Counted from the stretch's first letter, positions 16,515 to 24,809 are shown. The stretch: 25,024 bases of DNA from a virus (IMGVR_UViG_3300024354_000076:1-25024); one strand, 5' to 3'. Translations and numbers: made by a program. Notes: generated from the sequence alone by a model not told the origin.

Positions 16515-17603
16515 ATGAGATTCCACGTCGTAAGCCTACCACATACCAACACAACTAAAGATTTTGCTAACTGTGCGTACACTGAAAAGGTACGCAGGTT
16601 CTGCAATATGATGAAGGGACTGGGACACACAGTCTATCTCTACGCTGGCACTGAGAATGAGGCTAACGTAGACGAACTCATCACCTGCATCACAGAGACT
16701 CAGCGTCGCTTGGCGGTAGGTAACAAGCCTTATGTCGAAGCACCGTTTGACTACAAACTTCCACACTGGCAGAAGTTCAATGGCAATGTCATAAAGCAGT
16801 TACGCAAGAGACTAGAGCCACAAGACTTTATCTGCTTGATTGCTGGCGCAAGCCATAAGCCAATCGCAGATGCGTACAAGTCACACATCAGCGTGGAGTT
16901 CGGAGTGGGATACTCAGGTATCTTTTCTGATTACAAAGTCTTTGAGTCTTACGCTTGGATGCACGCAGTCTATGCACAATTCAAGAACGCCGCTCAAGTA
17001 GATGGAATGTTCTTTGATGCGGTGATTCCAGGCTATCTAGATCCCGATATGTTCCCGCTAGGCGAAGGTAAGGGCGACTACTACCTTTACATTGGTCGAA
17101 TGATTCCACGCAAAGGCGTGGACATTGCAGCACATATCTGCAAGGTCATTGGCGCTAAGTTGATTATGGCAGGACCTGGCGACCACATCCCGCAGTATGG
17201 CGAATATGTTGGAGCAGTAGGACCAGAACAGCGTGCAGAGTTGATGGGCAATGCGATAGCAACCTTTGTTCCAACTCTTTACCTAGAACCTTTTGGCAAT
17301 GTGAACATTGAATCACAAGCCTGTGGAACTCCAGTTATTACAACAGACTGGGGAGCATTTACAGAAACTGTTGTAGAAGGCGTTACGGGCTATCGATGCC
17401 GTAGCGTAGAAGAATTTATCTTGGCGACACAGAACGTCAAGAACTTAGATCGTAAGGCAATCAGAGAGCGGGCAATATCGCTCTACTCTGTGGATGTCAT
17501 TGCGAAGCAATACGAGAAATACTTCAACAGGTTAATGACCCTGTGGGGAGATGGCTGGTACACGGAAGGAAACAATGCCAACGTTCGAACAACTGGTGGA
17601 TGA
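16515..17603 (+). CDS. Glycosyltransferase, GT4 type (GT-B fold)
   Basis: Sugar transferase of 362 residues in the GT-B glycogen-synthase-like superfamily. The C-terminal nucleotide-sugar domain carries YIGRMIPRKG (R195, K200, usual donor-phosphate contacts) and the E-x7-E motif EPFGNVNIE (E258, E266), followed by ACGTPVITTDWGAFTE. The N-terminal half (FHVVSLPHTNTTK, then CNMMKGLGHTVYLYAG) is the expected acceptor domain. No transmembrane segment is visible. It starts 9 bases after the GT25 gene, and its end overlaps the next gene. It may extend a glycan begun by the GT25 enzyme. Donor and acceptor cannot be read from the sequence. Retaining chemistry is expected for GT4. Confidence 0.88.
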   Translation: MRFHVVSLPHTNTTKDFANCAYTEKVRRFCNMMKGLGHTVYLYAGTENEANVDELITCITETQRRLAVGNKPYVEAPFDYKLPHWQKFNGNVIKQLRKRLEPQDFICLIAGASHKPIADAYKSHISVEFGVGYSGIFSDYKVFESYAWMHAVYAQFKNAAQVDGMFFDAVIPGYLDPDMFPLGEGKGDYYLYIGRMIPRKGVDIAAHICKVIGAKLIMAGPGDHIPQYGEYVGAVGPEQRAELMGNAIATFVPTLYLEPFGNVNIESQACGTPVITTDWGAFTETVVEGVTGYRCRSVEEFILATQNVKNLDRKAIRERAISLYSVDVIAKQYEKYFNRLMTLWGDGWYTEGNNANVRTTGG

Positions 17604-18477
17604 AGTAAAGGCTAGTTTACAAGGCTACACACTTCGTCAGGACCGCATTACCTATGTAACCAACTCTGGTGGTTTAACAACCACAACGACTGGAATCACC
17701 GTTGGCTCTGCCGACAATCTTGCTAAAGGCATTATCGAAATTGATGATGAACTTATTTGGGTAGATCGCTTTGATAAAGCAAATAACCTAATGACTGTGG
17801 CTCCAACCTTTGGTCGTGGCTATCAGGGAACTACCGCCTCACCACACGCTCAATACGCACAGGTCACATTGGCTCCAACATTCCCACGAGTAAATATCAA
17901 GAAGGCTATCAACGACACAATCCGTAGCCTCTATCCTAAACTCTTTGCAGTAGCCTCAACCAGTTTTACCTTTAACGCATCGCAGGTTACCTATGCCCTA
18001 CCAGATGATGCACGAGAAGTTCTGTATATGTCGTGGCAGACCACAGGCCCAAGCCTTGAGTGGTTGCCTATTAAGCGCTGGAGATTTGACCCACTAGCAA
18101 ATGTGGCTACATTCAATACACAGAAGACTGTCAATATCTACGAGAACATTCAACCTGGTAGAACTATCAAGGTCTGGTACACAATGGTTCCAGATACGAT
18201 GGATAGCAATACAGATGACTTTGTAGATGTCACAGGGCTACCAGATTCTGCTCAAGATGTCATCGTCTATGGCGCTTGTTACCGTCTGCTTTCATTCCTA
18301 GATGCTGGTCGTATCAACCTATCCAGCGCTGAGGCTGATCTTAATGACACCAAGAATCCATATAACTCTGGTGCTAACGCCTCTCGTTATGTCTTTGCTT
18401 TGTTCCAGCAACGCTTGCAGGAAGAAGCACTCAAACTCTCTGACCAGTTCCCAATCCGACTACACCTCACACGCTAA
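17575..18477 (+). CDS. Head-tail connector/adaptor-like protein, 300 aa
   Basis: I choose ATG 17575, which has GGAAGGA at 17564-17570; the ATG at 17551 in the same frame lacks a site. The N-terminal helix (FEQLVDEVKASLQGY) is followed by a beta-rich insert (about 25-98: IEIDDELIWVDRF, then GRGYQGTTASPHAQYAQV). Helices follow (NIKKAINDTIRSLYPKLF, about 107-124), then beta strands (FTFNASQVTYALPDDAREVL) and a C-terminal helical part (VIVYGACYRLLSFLDAGRIN). Helices around a beta core with a C-terminal helical pair resemble adaptors of short-tailed phages (gp4/gp11-like). The insert resembles the next gene product. It overlaps the GT4 gene by 29 bases. The role is a likely neck/adaptor, not certain. 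Confidence 0.7.
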   Translation: MPTFEQLVDEVKASLQGYTLRQDRITYVTNSGGLTTTTTGITVGSADNLAKGIIEIDDELIWVDRFDKANNLMTVAPTFGRGYQGTTASPHAQYAQVTLAPTFPRVNIKKAINDTIRSLYPKLFAVASTSFTFNASQVTYALPDDAREVLYMSWQTTGPSLEWLPIKRWRFDPLANVATFNTQKTVNIYENIQPGRTIKVWYTMVPDTMDSNTDDFVDVTGLPDSAQDVIVYGACYRLLSFLDAGRINLSSAEADLNDTKNPYNSGANASRYVFALFQQRLQEEALKLSDQFPIRLHLTR

Positions 18478-18486
18478 GGAAGGCCA

Positions 18487-18867
18487 ATGACTCGTAAGTT
18501 CAGTTCGACCAGCATTGAAACAACGCTGGCATCTGGAATCAACTCCAGTACGACATCTATGACCGTTGCCTCTGGCACTGGCTCTGCCTTGCTTGGTGGA
18601 GTTACATTGGCAGCAGGTAACGTAGATCAGTTCACGGTGGCTCTAGACCCAGATACCACCAGTGAAGAAATTGTTTTCATCACCGCTAATTCTTCAGATA
18701 CATTCACAATCGTTCGTGGTCAGGCAGGTACTTCTGCTATCGCTCATAGCGCAGGAGCCACAGTCCAGCACGTCCTAACCTCATCAGATCTCAACGCCTT
18801 TGAAGCAGGGCTAGATAACAACAGTTCAGGTGGAACTGTTTCTGGCTTGATGCTAATGGGTGGATGA
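18487..18867 (+). CDS. Stand-alone fibre-anchor-type domain, 126 aa
   Basis: ATG at 18487 with AAGGAAGG upstream. Beta-rich small protein with the pattern TSMTVASGTG (24-33), then FTVALDPDTTSEEIVFIT (49-66) and IVRGQAGTSAIAHSAGATV (75-93). I know this module mostly as an N-terminal virion-attachment part of larger tail fibres and spikes; here it stands alone. It ends in GLMLMGG, close to the end of the collagen-like fibre (ILMLGGM). It probably joins fibres to the tail or collar; partner unknown. Confidence 0.7.
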   Translation: MTRKFSSTSIETTLASGINSSTTSMTVASGTGSALLGGVTLAAGNVDQFTVALDPDTTSEEIVFITANSSDTFTIVRGQAGTSAIAHSAGATVQHVLTSSDLNAFEAGLDNNSSGGTVSGLMLMGG

Positions 18868-18900
18868 ACCAAAGAAACTAACTAAGGAGAAAGAAAAAGA

Positions 18901-19230
18901 ATGGCAACTACTTACAAGGTGCTTGGTCAATCCAACCCAAGTGCAACAACTGCTACATCGCTCTATACGGTTCCTGCTGCTACGCAGGCAATCGTCAGCA
19001 CCATCACTGTCTGTAACCAAGCAGCAACTGCTGCTACCTACCGCATTGCGGTGCGTGTGGCTGGCGCTGCCTTGGCTGCAACTCAGTACATCGCATATGA
19101 CGTATCACTTCCTGCAAATGCTACAGACACCTTGACTCTTGGTGTAACCCTTGGAGCAACAGATGTGATTACTGTCTATGCCTCATCTGCAACAATGTCG
19201 TTCAATGCCTACGGTTCGGAGATTGCATAA
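18901..19230 (+). CDS. Beta-sandwich virion protein, 109 aa
   Basis: ATG at 18901 preceded by AAGGAGA at 18884-18890. Ala/Thr-rich protein with regular short strands: MATTYKVLGQSNPSATTATS, then VSTITVCNQAATAATYRIAV, IAYDVSLP and DVITVYASSATMSFNAYGSE. I recognise it as a common single-domain phage structural protein near tail fibres; its exact place in the virion is unknown. No signal peptide or membrane segment. The TAA shares a base with the next ATG. Confidence 0.72.
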   Translation: MATTYKVLGQSNPSATTATSLYTVPAATQAIVSTITVCNQAATAATYRIAVRVAGAALAATQYIAYDVSLPANATDTLTLGVTLGATDVITVYASSATMSFNAYGSEIA

Positions 19231-20027
19231 TGTCTATCGGAAGAGTACCTGGCGATACTGGTATTCAGCCCAGTATTGTTGATGCAAAGGGAGATATTAT
19301 CGCTGCTACCGCAGCCGATAGCGTCTCTCGTCTTGCTGTTGGAACTAACAATCAGGTCCTTATGGCTGACTCTACTCAGGCAACAGGACTTAAATATGCT
19401 AATGAGGCTACTGCTACGCTGACAACTACTGGCGATTTGCTATACGCATCTGCTGCTAATACCCCTGCTCGCTTAGGTATCGGTAGTACCAGTCAGGTAT
19501 TAACTGTATCTGGTGGTGTGCCTACTTGGGCAACTCCTGCATCTGGCGGTGGTATGACGCTTCTAGACTCTGGCAGTTTTACAGGCGCATCTGTCACAAC
19601 TGCAACTTTGTCTACGAGTTACAATGATTTGTATGTTGTAGTGAGAAACTTCCAACCCGTTTCTAATGCTAGATTGCAAGTACGTTTTAACGGTGATTCG
19701 GCAGCAAATTACTCAGATAACGGTATTGATTATGATAGTTATGCTTACAGTCAAACTCAACATAACGAAGTTGGTATGATACAACTTTCTTCAAATACTA
19801 CATCTTTAATTACTTTCAATGTCCCAGATTATGCAAATACATCCACATATAAGATTTTATTTGTGCCGTCGGCTGTTGTTGCCAACGTAACCACACCCGC
19901 AAATGCTCAGTATACGGCTGGCAGAATCAGTGCTTGGAAAAGCACCGCAGCAGTAACAAGTTTAACTTTTTTCTGCAGCACAGGTAACTTTACGGCTGGA
20001 ACATATCGCGTTTATGGAGTGAAATAA
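19230..20027 (+). CDS. Tail fibre protein, 265 aa
   Basis: ATG at 19230 overlaps the previous stop (TAATG). The N-terminal half holds two bead repeats: residues about 18-56 (AKGDIIAATAADSVSRLAVG, then QVLMADSTQATGLKYA) and about 66-97 (TGDLLYASAANTPARLGIG, then QVLTVSGGVPTWAT). A GGG hinge near 105-107 follows, then a beta-rich C-terminal domain (about 110-265) ending in AGTYRVYGVK, likely the receptor-binding or capping domain. Base and codon use of the C-terminal half looks more AT-rich than the bead part, consistent with exchange of the tip domain. The next gene may be its chaperone. Confidence 0.82.
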   Translation: MSIGRVPGDTGIQPSIVDAKGDIIAATAADSVSRLAVGTNNQVLMADSTQATGLKYANEATATLTTTGDLLYASAANTPARLGIGSTSQVLTVSGGVPTWATPASGGGMTLLDSGSFTGASVTTATLSTSYNDLYVVVRNFQPVSNARLQVRFNGDSAANYSDNGIDYDSYAYSQTQHNEVGMIQLSSNTTSLITFNVPDYANTSTYKILFVPSAVVANVTTPANAQYTAGRISAWKSTAAVTSLTFFCSTGNFTAGTYRVYGVK

Positions 20028-20248
20028 TGACTAAATACATTGTCGTAGAAGCAGGCGTTGAACGTGAAGCCAACGCCGAAGAAATTGTACAAATTGAAAA
20101 AGATTGGAAAAACGGCGAAGAAAGTGCTGCGCGAAAGAAACAGTTAGAGGAAGAAAGAATTGCTGCAAAAGCAGTAGCCGAAGCAAAGTTGGCAGCCCTT
20201 GGCTTGACAGCAGATGATTTGAAAGCCCTTGGATTGGGAGGAAACTAA
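20027..20248 (+). CDS. Small coiled-coil protein, possible tail-fibre chaperone, 73 aa
   Basis: ATG at 20027 overlaps the fibre stop (TAATG). The N-terminus is a short strand pair (TKYIVVEAGVERE), then comes a charged helix (about 20-60: IEKDWKNGEESAARKKQLEE onward), ending in AALGLTADDLKALGLGG. Small helical proteins with this kind of end often follow fibre genes and help fibre assembly. Placement between two fibre genes supports this, but the role is inferred. Its TAA shares a base with the next ATG, and GGGAGG precedes that start. Confidence 0.66.
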   Translation: MTKYIVVEAGVEREANAEEIVQIEKDWKNGEESAARKKQLEEERIAAKAVAEAKLAALGLTADDLKALGLGGN

Positions 20249-21375
20249 TGGCAACAGGAAGATTACCAGACCCCAACTCGTCACCACTGACGGCTAAGGG
20301 TGACCTATACACATACAGCACCGTACCTGCCAAGTTGGCAGTAGGTAACAACGGCGAAACACTCGTTGCAGATAGTGCCGCTACTACTGGCCTTCGCTGG
20401 CAAACAAGTGCTAATGCCAACGGGGTAATCAACGGTGGTATGGATATTTGGCAACGAGGAACTTCTTTCGCAATTCCATCATCTACTTACACTTACACTG
20501 CAGACCGTTGGATTGGTTTGAGATTTTCAACTGGTTCAACAGTAAGCCAACAGACTGCAAGTTTGGATGGATTCCAGTATTCAGTACGAGTGGCAAGAGA
20601 TAGTGGAAATACTGGTACGGGAATTATTTATTTGGGCTACAACCTGGAAACAGCAGATTCATATAGATATGCTGGAAAAACCGCCACATTCTCATTTTGG
20701 GCAAAAGCAGGGGCTAACTTTTCTGCTGCTTCATCTGCTTTAGCGGTAGTTTGGGCAAGCGGAACAGGCACAAATCAAAAACAAATGGATGGATTTACAG
20801 GTCAATCACTTTTAGCCAATACAACAGTAACTTTGACAACATCTTGGCAGCGTTTTAGTTTTACCGCTTCGGTTCCAAGCAATTCAACTCAACAAGGTTT
20901 TCAATTCAATTTTACCCCCGTTGGAACAGCAGGAGCGGCAGACAATTTTGAGATTGTTGGCGTCCAACTTGAATATGGTTCTGTTCCTACAAACTTCAAG
21001 AGAGCGGGCGGCACAATCCAAGGCGAGTTAGCCGCTTGCCAGAGGTATTATTATCGGCAAACCGCAGATGCAACGGCGGTATATGCTCACCTTGGAGCGG
21101 CTCGCGGTGATAGCGCAACAGTTTCAATCGGTCAGACAGTTTTACCAGTAACTATGCGAGTCACACCGACAAGCGTAGATTACGCAAATGTGGCGGTGAC
21201 CGATGGCGCGGCGGTTTATGCGGCAAATACTATTTCTCTAGCCACAAACCAAAATGACGCTAAATTCGCTGCTTATCAACTTAATCACACCTCAGGAGTG
21301 ACTCAGTTTAGATACTACTATGTCGTATCTAATAACAATTCAGCCGGTTATCTAGGATTTAGTGCGGAGTTATAA
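20248..21375 (+). CDS. Tail fibre / receptor-binding protein, 375 aa
   Basis: ATG at 20248. The N-terminus has one bead repeat (about 16-53: AKGDLYTYSTVPAKLAVGNN, then LVADSAATTGLRW), shared in type with the 265-aa fibre. It is followed by VINGGMDIWQRGTSFA (about 60-75) and TYTADRWIGL, a well-known phage fibre layout leading into a jelly-roll, carbohydrate-binding-like domain (about 60-255). The end of that domain is FEIVGVQLEYGSVPTNFKRA. The C-terminal part (about 256-375: CQRYYYRQTADATAV onward) is the usual tip domain. Codon use in the tip (many GCG and GCC) differs from the head genes, suggesting exchange between phages. Likely recognises a host surface sugar. Confidence 0.85.
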   Translation: MATGRLPDPNSSPLTAKGDLYTYSTVPAKLAVGNNGETLVADSAATTGLRWQTSANANGVINGGMDIWQRGTSFAIPSSTYTYTADRWIGLRFSTGSTVSQQTASLDGFQYSVRVARDSGNTGTGIIYLGYNLETADSYRYAGKTATFSFWAKAGANFSAASSALAVVWASGTGTNQKQMDGFTGQSLLANTTVTLTTSWQRFSFTASVPSNSTQQGFQFNFTPVGTAGAADNFEIVGVQLEYGSVPTNFKRAGGTIQGELAACQRYYYRQTADATAVYAHLGAARGDSATVSIGQTVLPVTMRVTPTSVDYANVAVTDGAAVYAANTISLATNQNDAKFAAYQLNHTSGVTQFRYYYVVSNNNSAGYLGFSAEL

Positions 21376-21376
21376 A

Positions 21377-21511
21377 ATGGATTATGAACTAATTACAGAC
21401 GCCAACGGCGTAGAACACATTATCGTTTCAAGCGGCGATGGATTTACCTCAATGCCTAAGTTGGTATGGGATGAACTTGGAGCCGCCAAAGAAAACGGCA
21501 CAATCTCGTAG
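21377..21511 (+). CDS. Tiny protein after the fibre gene, 44 aa
   Basis: ATG two bases after the fibre stop, with no strong ribosome site, so coupling is likely. The protein begins MDYELITDANGVEHIIVSSG and continues FTSMPKLVWDEL. It reads as a small two-strand/one-helix unit, similar in type to tiny proteins found after phage fibre genes. Function unknown; possibly a fibre assembly helper. Occupies its gap fully. Confidence 0.55.
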   Translation: MDYELITDANGVEHIIVSSGDGFTSMPKLVWDELGAAKENGTIS

Positions 21512-21515
21512 GATT

Positions 21516-21644
21516 ATGGCTAGTAATGATCCTGATTGGGCCGCTATTAACGCGGCCCATCAACAGTGGATTGCCGACGGCAAACACCTAGATTTCAAAT
21601 GCCCCGTAGAGGGCGGCAGTATTCGTGGTTGGACATCAATTTAA
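21516..21644 (+). CDS. Tiny protein, 42 aa
   Basis: ATG at 21516 preceded by TAGGATT. The longer in-frame ATG at 21438 lies inside the previous tiny gene and would give a poor N-terminus. The sequence begins MASNDPDWAAINAAHQQWIA and ends GGSIRGWTSI. Short amphipathic helix then a turn-rich end with one cysteine. Unknown function. Codon use (GCG, GGC, CCC) resembles the fibre tip upstream more than the gene downstream, so it may have travelled with the fibre. Confidence 0.55.
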   Translation: MASNDPDWAAINAAHQQWIADGKHLDFKCPVEGGSIRGWTSI

Positions 21645-21657
21645 GTAAGGAGCAACA

Positions 21658-23868
21658 GTGGCACCATATGGGTCCGATATAACAGATCCGATTCCCTACC
21701 CCCTGTCTAACCCACAGAGTGCGAATCAGTACAACTCCACTAGCGAAGCCTACGATGTCGCTATCAATGGTCAACCATTCTTCTTGATGGCATCTGATGA
21801 TTCACCCTATCGCCGAGTCACCGCTCAGTACCGTAAGCAACAGTATGACCAGACCCGTGAGGCTGGAGAACAGTCTCTGACTGGTTGGTGGTTTAGATCT
21901 CAGTCATCATTCCATCTGGGTCAAGGCATTAAGTTTTTTGAGCCTGCTCAGGATGAAGGGTTACGTTTCCAGTACACAGAGTCCAAGGGACTAGATGTCT
22001 GGACCAAAGGTCAGGCAACTTTAATTCTAGATGTAGATGCCACCCACGAGACTACATCTAATCTCAATACCAACCTACGTCCTAACCAGTTCCTACGTTC
22101 CATTCAATGGACCCAGAGCAGCAATACTTACTACGGCTGTTTAATGCTTGATGGTTATGACATTGACAAGATTTTCCCAACCATCACAGCGACTGTTACT
22201 AACAAGGCTCTGACAAGCAATGTGGCTACATTGACAACCAGTGCTGCACACGGACTTGCTATTGGCCTTGAGGTTGAAGTAACAGGCGTAGATTCCACTT
22301 TTAATGGTACTTATACGATTACCTCAGTGCCTAGCACAACCACCTTTACCTATGCTAAGACTGCATCTAACGTGGCTTCTACTCCATCTACAGGTACTGT
22401 CACTAGCAATGTATGCCACTTCGTGGACTATAACGCAGGCGTAGATGACAAGGTATATGGCTATTGCGATGACGGAGTAACCTGCTACTGGATCACCAAT
22501 GTTACCTCTGGTGGATCTACTAAGTTGACGATGTACAAAAAGCCACTAACTGGCTACGCAGGTGACTCACCTACTACAACAGTTCAGATGTTCCAGGTGA
22601 CAGGTCTTACCGCATCTAACGTGGTAATGGAGTTTACCAAGGAACGTATTGTTGCCTGTATCAATAACAAGGTGTATGAGATTGCAACGACAGCAACCGC
22701 TCTACCTACTGCTGTCTATACCCACCCCGTAGATGACTTCGTATACACCAGTATCACATCATCGGGCGCTGCTATCTATGTAACTGGATTCTCTGGTACT
22801 CAATCCAATATCCAGAAGTTTACCTTGGCATCCAACGGAACAATGCCTACATTGACCAGCGCTATCACTGCTGCTGAAATGCCTAGCGGCGAGCGCATCT
22901 ACAAGATTGCTTACTACCTCGGCTATATGCTTATTGGTACCACCAAAGGTATCCGTGCTGCTGCTGTGGCAGATGATGGATCTCTAGCCTATGGACCACT
23001 TATTTGGGAAAACAACCAACCCGTTTATGACTTTGCATTCCGTGACAGATTTGCGTGGGCTGCAACTGGCGTTGAAGATGAACCAGGAACTATTCGACTA
23101 GATTTATCCACACAGGTATCTCCATTGGTATTTCCATATGCTTATGACACATATGCCGCTACTGGTGATACTACCCGTGAGACAACTGCCTGTGCTTTTA
23201 TTGATGGAACCGATCGTCTAACCTTTACAACTAATGCCACAACAACTAATGGCTCTGTCTATATTGAGTCTGCAACTAGACTCGTATCATCTGGCTATCT
23301 ACAAACTGGCTTTGTCCGTTACAACACTCTTGAAGGAAAGATATTTAAGTTACTTCAGGCTCGTGTAGATACCACCAATGGCGGTATGAGTATCAAGAGT
23401 ATTGATTCTGTGAATACTGAATATGCTATTGGTTCATTTGGTCAGGGACAAGATGTGCCAGAAGTGACTATCTCATACCCAGCGCTACCTCAAGAGTATC
23501 TTGGTTTTAAGTTTACTTTGAATCGCTCTAGTACTGACAACACTAAAGGACCACTGTTCACTGGCTATCAGTTGAAATCCTTGCCATCAGTTCCACGTCA
23601 GCGCCTTATTCAATATCCACTAGCCTGCTTTGATAGAGAGTCCGACAAGTTCGGAGTAATGGTGGGTTATGAAGGCCGCGCTTGGGATAGGATGCAGGAA
23701 TTAGAAGCCACTGAAAGCAATGGCGATACCATCAGGATTGACGACTTCCGTTCGGGAGAGTCATTTATTGGAATCATAGAAGAACTTGATTTTATCAACC
23801 GCACACCTTCAGACAAACGATTCTCTGGTTTCGGAGGAATCTTAGTCGCAACAATTAGATCCGTATAG
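21658..23868 (+). CDS. Large tail protein (minor tail/nozzle type), 736 aa
   Basis: GTG at 21658 with AAGGAGCA upstream. The N-terminal part has AQYRKQQYDQTREAGEQSLT (56-75) followed by GWWFRSQSSFHLGQGIKFF, a layout I know from actinophage minor tail proteins. Residues about 178-250 form an Ig-like insert (LTTSAAHGLAIGLEVEVTG, then FNGTYTITSVPSTTTFTYA). The middle (about 250-560) has repeated four-stranded motifs that look like a beta-propeller. The C-terminal domain (about 640-736) has PRQRLIQYPLACFDRESDKF and ends SGFGGILVATIRSV. Probably a tail hub or nozzle protein that the fibres attach to. In a short-tailed phage it could correspond to the tail tubular protein B position (inference). 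Confidence 0.8.
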   Translation: MAPYGSDITDPIPYPLSNPQSANQYNSTSEAYDVAINGQPFFLMASDDSPYRRVTAQYRKQQYDQTREAGEQSLTGWWFRSQSSFHLGQGIKFFEPAQDEGLRFQYTESKGLDVWTKGQATLILDVDATHETTSNLNTNLRPNQFLRSIQWTQSSNTYYGCLMLDGYDIDKIFPTITATVTNKALTSNVATLTTSAAHGLAIGLEVEVTGVDSTFNGTYTITSVPSTTTFTYAKTASNVASTPSTGTVTSNVCHFVDYNAGVDDKVYGYCDDGVTCYWITNVTSGGSTKLTMYKKPLTGYAGDSPTTTVQMFQVTGLTASNVVMEFTKERIVACINNKVYEIATTATALPTAVYTHPVDDFVYTSITSSGAAIYVTGFSGTQSNIQKFTLASNGTMPTLTSAITAAEMPSGERIYKIAYYLGYMLIGTTKGIRAAAVADDGSLAYGPLIWENNQPVYDFAFRDRFAWAATGVEDEPGTIRLDLSTQVSPLVFPYAYDTYAATGDTTRETTACAFIDGTDRLTFTTNATTTNGSVYIESATRLVSSGYLQTGFVRYNTLEGKIFKLLQARVDTTNGGMSIKSIDSVNTEYAIGSFGQGQDVPEVTISYPALPQEYLGFKFTLNRSSTDNTKGPLFTGYQLKSLPSVPRQRLIQYPLACFDRESDKFGVMVGYEGRAWDRMQELEATESNGDTIRIDDFRSGESFIGIIEELDFINRTPSDKRFSGFGGILVATIRSV

Positions 23869-23877
23869 GAGCCGTAA

Positions 23878-24075
23878 ATGACCCCTGCTGATTGGGCAAT
23901 GCTCATTGCCACTGTCCTTGGAATAGCCTCAACTTTATTTATGGGATTGAAATGGCTAGTCCGTTCGTTTCTATTTGAACTCAAGCCCAATGGCGGGTCA
24001 TCACTAAAAGACACAGTAACCCGACTTGAAAAGCGAGTCGATGAAATCTACAAGATTCTGGCAGAAAGAGGATGA
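23878..24075 (+). CDS. Single-pass membrane protein, holin-like, 65 aa
   Basis: ATG at 23878, after TAGGAGCC. Residues about 5-31 (DWAMLIATVLGIASTLFMGL and onward) form one transmembrane helix followed by a basic Lys/Arg flank. The C-terminal half is a charged coiled coil (TVTRLEKRVDEIYKILAER). The size and position just before the endolysin gene fit a holin, antiholin or spanin-like lysis partner. With one membrane helix it differs from the two-helix protein at 24561. Which of the two makes the hole is not decidable here. Confidence 0.72.
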   Translation: MTPADWAMLIATVLGIASTLFMGLKWLVRSFLFELKPNGGSSLKDTVTRLEKRVDEIYKILAERG

Positions 24076-24078
24076 CGA

Positions 24079-24561
24079 ATGAAACCACTTGCAAAGAGTG
24101 CAACACCTGCTGCTATTGCCGTTCTACGGCAGGCAACTGCGCTTGCGCCCAAGCGGAAGAAAGCATCCGATGGACTCCTACCAAGCAAGGCTCACATAGC
24201 CCAAAATCCTAACTCTGACCACAACACAGGGTTGGCAGTAGACCTAACCCACGATCCGCATAATGGGATTGACTGTGGTGAGATTTACGAGAAACTCAAG
24301 GTAGACAAGCGAGTCTCATATCTAATTTTCAGTGGACGTATCTGGTCTAAGGAACGCGGTGACCGCGATTACACAGGACCAAATAAGCACGTCAAACATC
24401 TACATATTTCCATCAAGGAAGATTGCGCCAATGACACCAGCCCTTGGTTCCCTTGGCTCGATAAACCGAAATGGAATACGGTTGACGCTGCTCGCTTGGC
24501 TTATGCCAAGGTGCAGAAGAAGCCGAAGAAGAAAGATACCCCAAGTCCAAAGGAGAACTAA
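24079..24561 (+). CDS. Endolysin, M15-like (D,D-carboxypeptidase/LD-endopeptidase type)
   Basis: ATG at 24079 preceded by AGAGGATGACGA. A single peptidase domain of 160 residues. The zinc site is visible: SDHNTGLAVD (S46-x-H48-x2-G51-x-A53-x-D55) and KHLHI (H107-x-H109), matching the SxHxxGxAxD and HxH signatures of M15/VanY-type peptidases that cut peptide cross-bridges of cell wall. No separate cell-wall-binding domain is present. The C-terminus is a Lys/Pro-rich tail (KKPKKKDTPSPKEN) that may bind acidic wall polymers. No signal peptide, so release would depend on the flanking holin-like proteins. Its TAA shares a base with the next ATG. Confidence 0.88.
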   Translation: MKPLAKSATPAAIAVLRQATALAPKRKKASDGLLPSKAHIAQNPNSDHNTGLAVDLTHDPHNGIDCGEIYEKLKVDKRVSYLIFSGRIWSKERGDRDYTGPNKHVKHLHISIKEDCANDTSPWFPWLDKPKWNTVDAARLAYAKVQKKPKKKDTPSPKEN

Positions 24562-24752
24562 TGGACAGCAAGTTCAAAGCAATAGCGGCAACCTGGTTCC
24601 GCGCTGCAGCATCCGCTGCGGTAGCACTCTATCTAGCAGGTGAGACTGATCCAAAGAAACTTGGAACAGCAGCACTGGCTGGATTCCTCGGACCAGTATT
24701 GAAGTGGCTAGATCCAAAGGCCACAGAGTTTGGTCGCGGAAGTAAGAAGTAG
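24561..24752 (+). CDS. Holin-like protein, two hydrophobic helices, 63 aa
   Basis: ATG at 24561 with AAAGGAGAAC upstream, overlapping the endolysin stop (TAATG). Two hydrophobic helices, about 7-26 (AIAATWFRAAASAAVALYLA) and about 34-50 (LGTAALAGFLGPVLKWL), are separated by a short polar turn (GETDPKK). The tail is basic (FGRGSKK). Size, topology and place fit a small class II holin of the kind found in actinophages (r1t-like). It is the last gene before the terminator. Confidence 0.76.
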   Translation: MDSKFKAIAATWFRAAASAAVALYLAGETDPKKLGTAALAGFLGPVLKWLDPKATEFGRGSKK

Positions 24753-24776
24753 TTTGTAAGAGAACGCTGCGAGGAA

Positions 24777-24809
24777 AGGCCCCTGTCGAAAGACGGGGGC
24801 CTCTTTTTT
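24777..24809 (+). terminator. Intrinsic terminator of the late operon
   Basis: An 11-bp stem (AGGCCCCTGTC / GACGGGGGCCT, one G-T wobble) closes a GAAA tetraloop and is followed directly by six T residues (24804-24809). It lies 25 bases after the holin-like gene and ends the + strand transcription unit. The opposite strand has only a short T-run, so it works mainly for + strand transcripts. Confidence 0.93.

Noticed and set aside
17551-17574. ATG at 17551 as start of the connector-like gene
   Set aside because: It has no ribosome site and lies deep in the GT4 gene. ATG 17575 has GGAAGGA at proper distance.
21438-21515. Longer N-terminus for the 42-aa gene starting at 21438
   Set aside because: It would overlap almost half of the 44-aa gene in another frame, and its residues look like a shadow translation.
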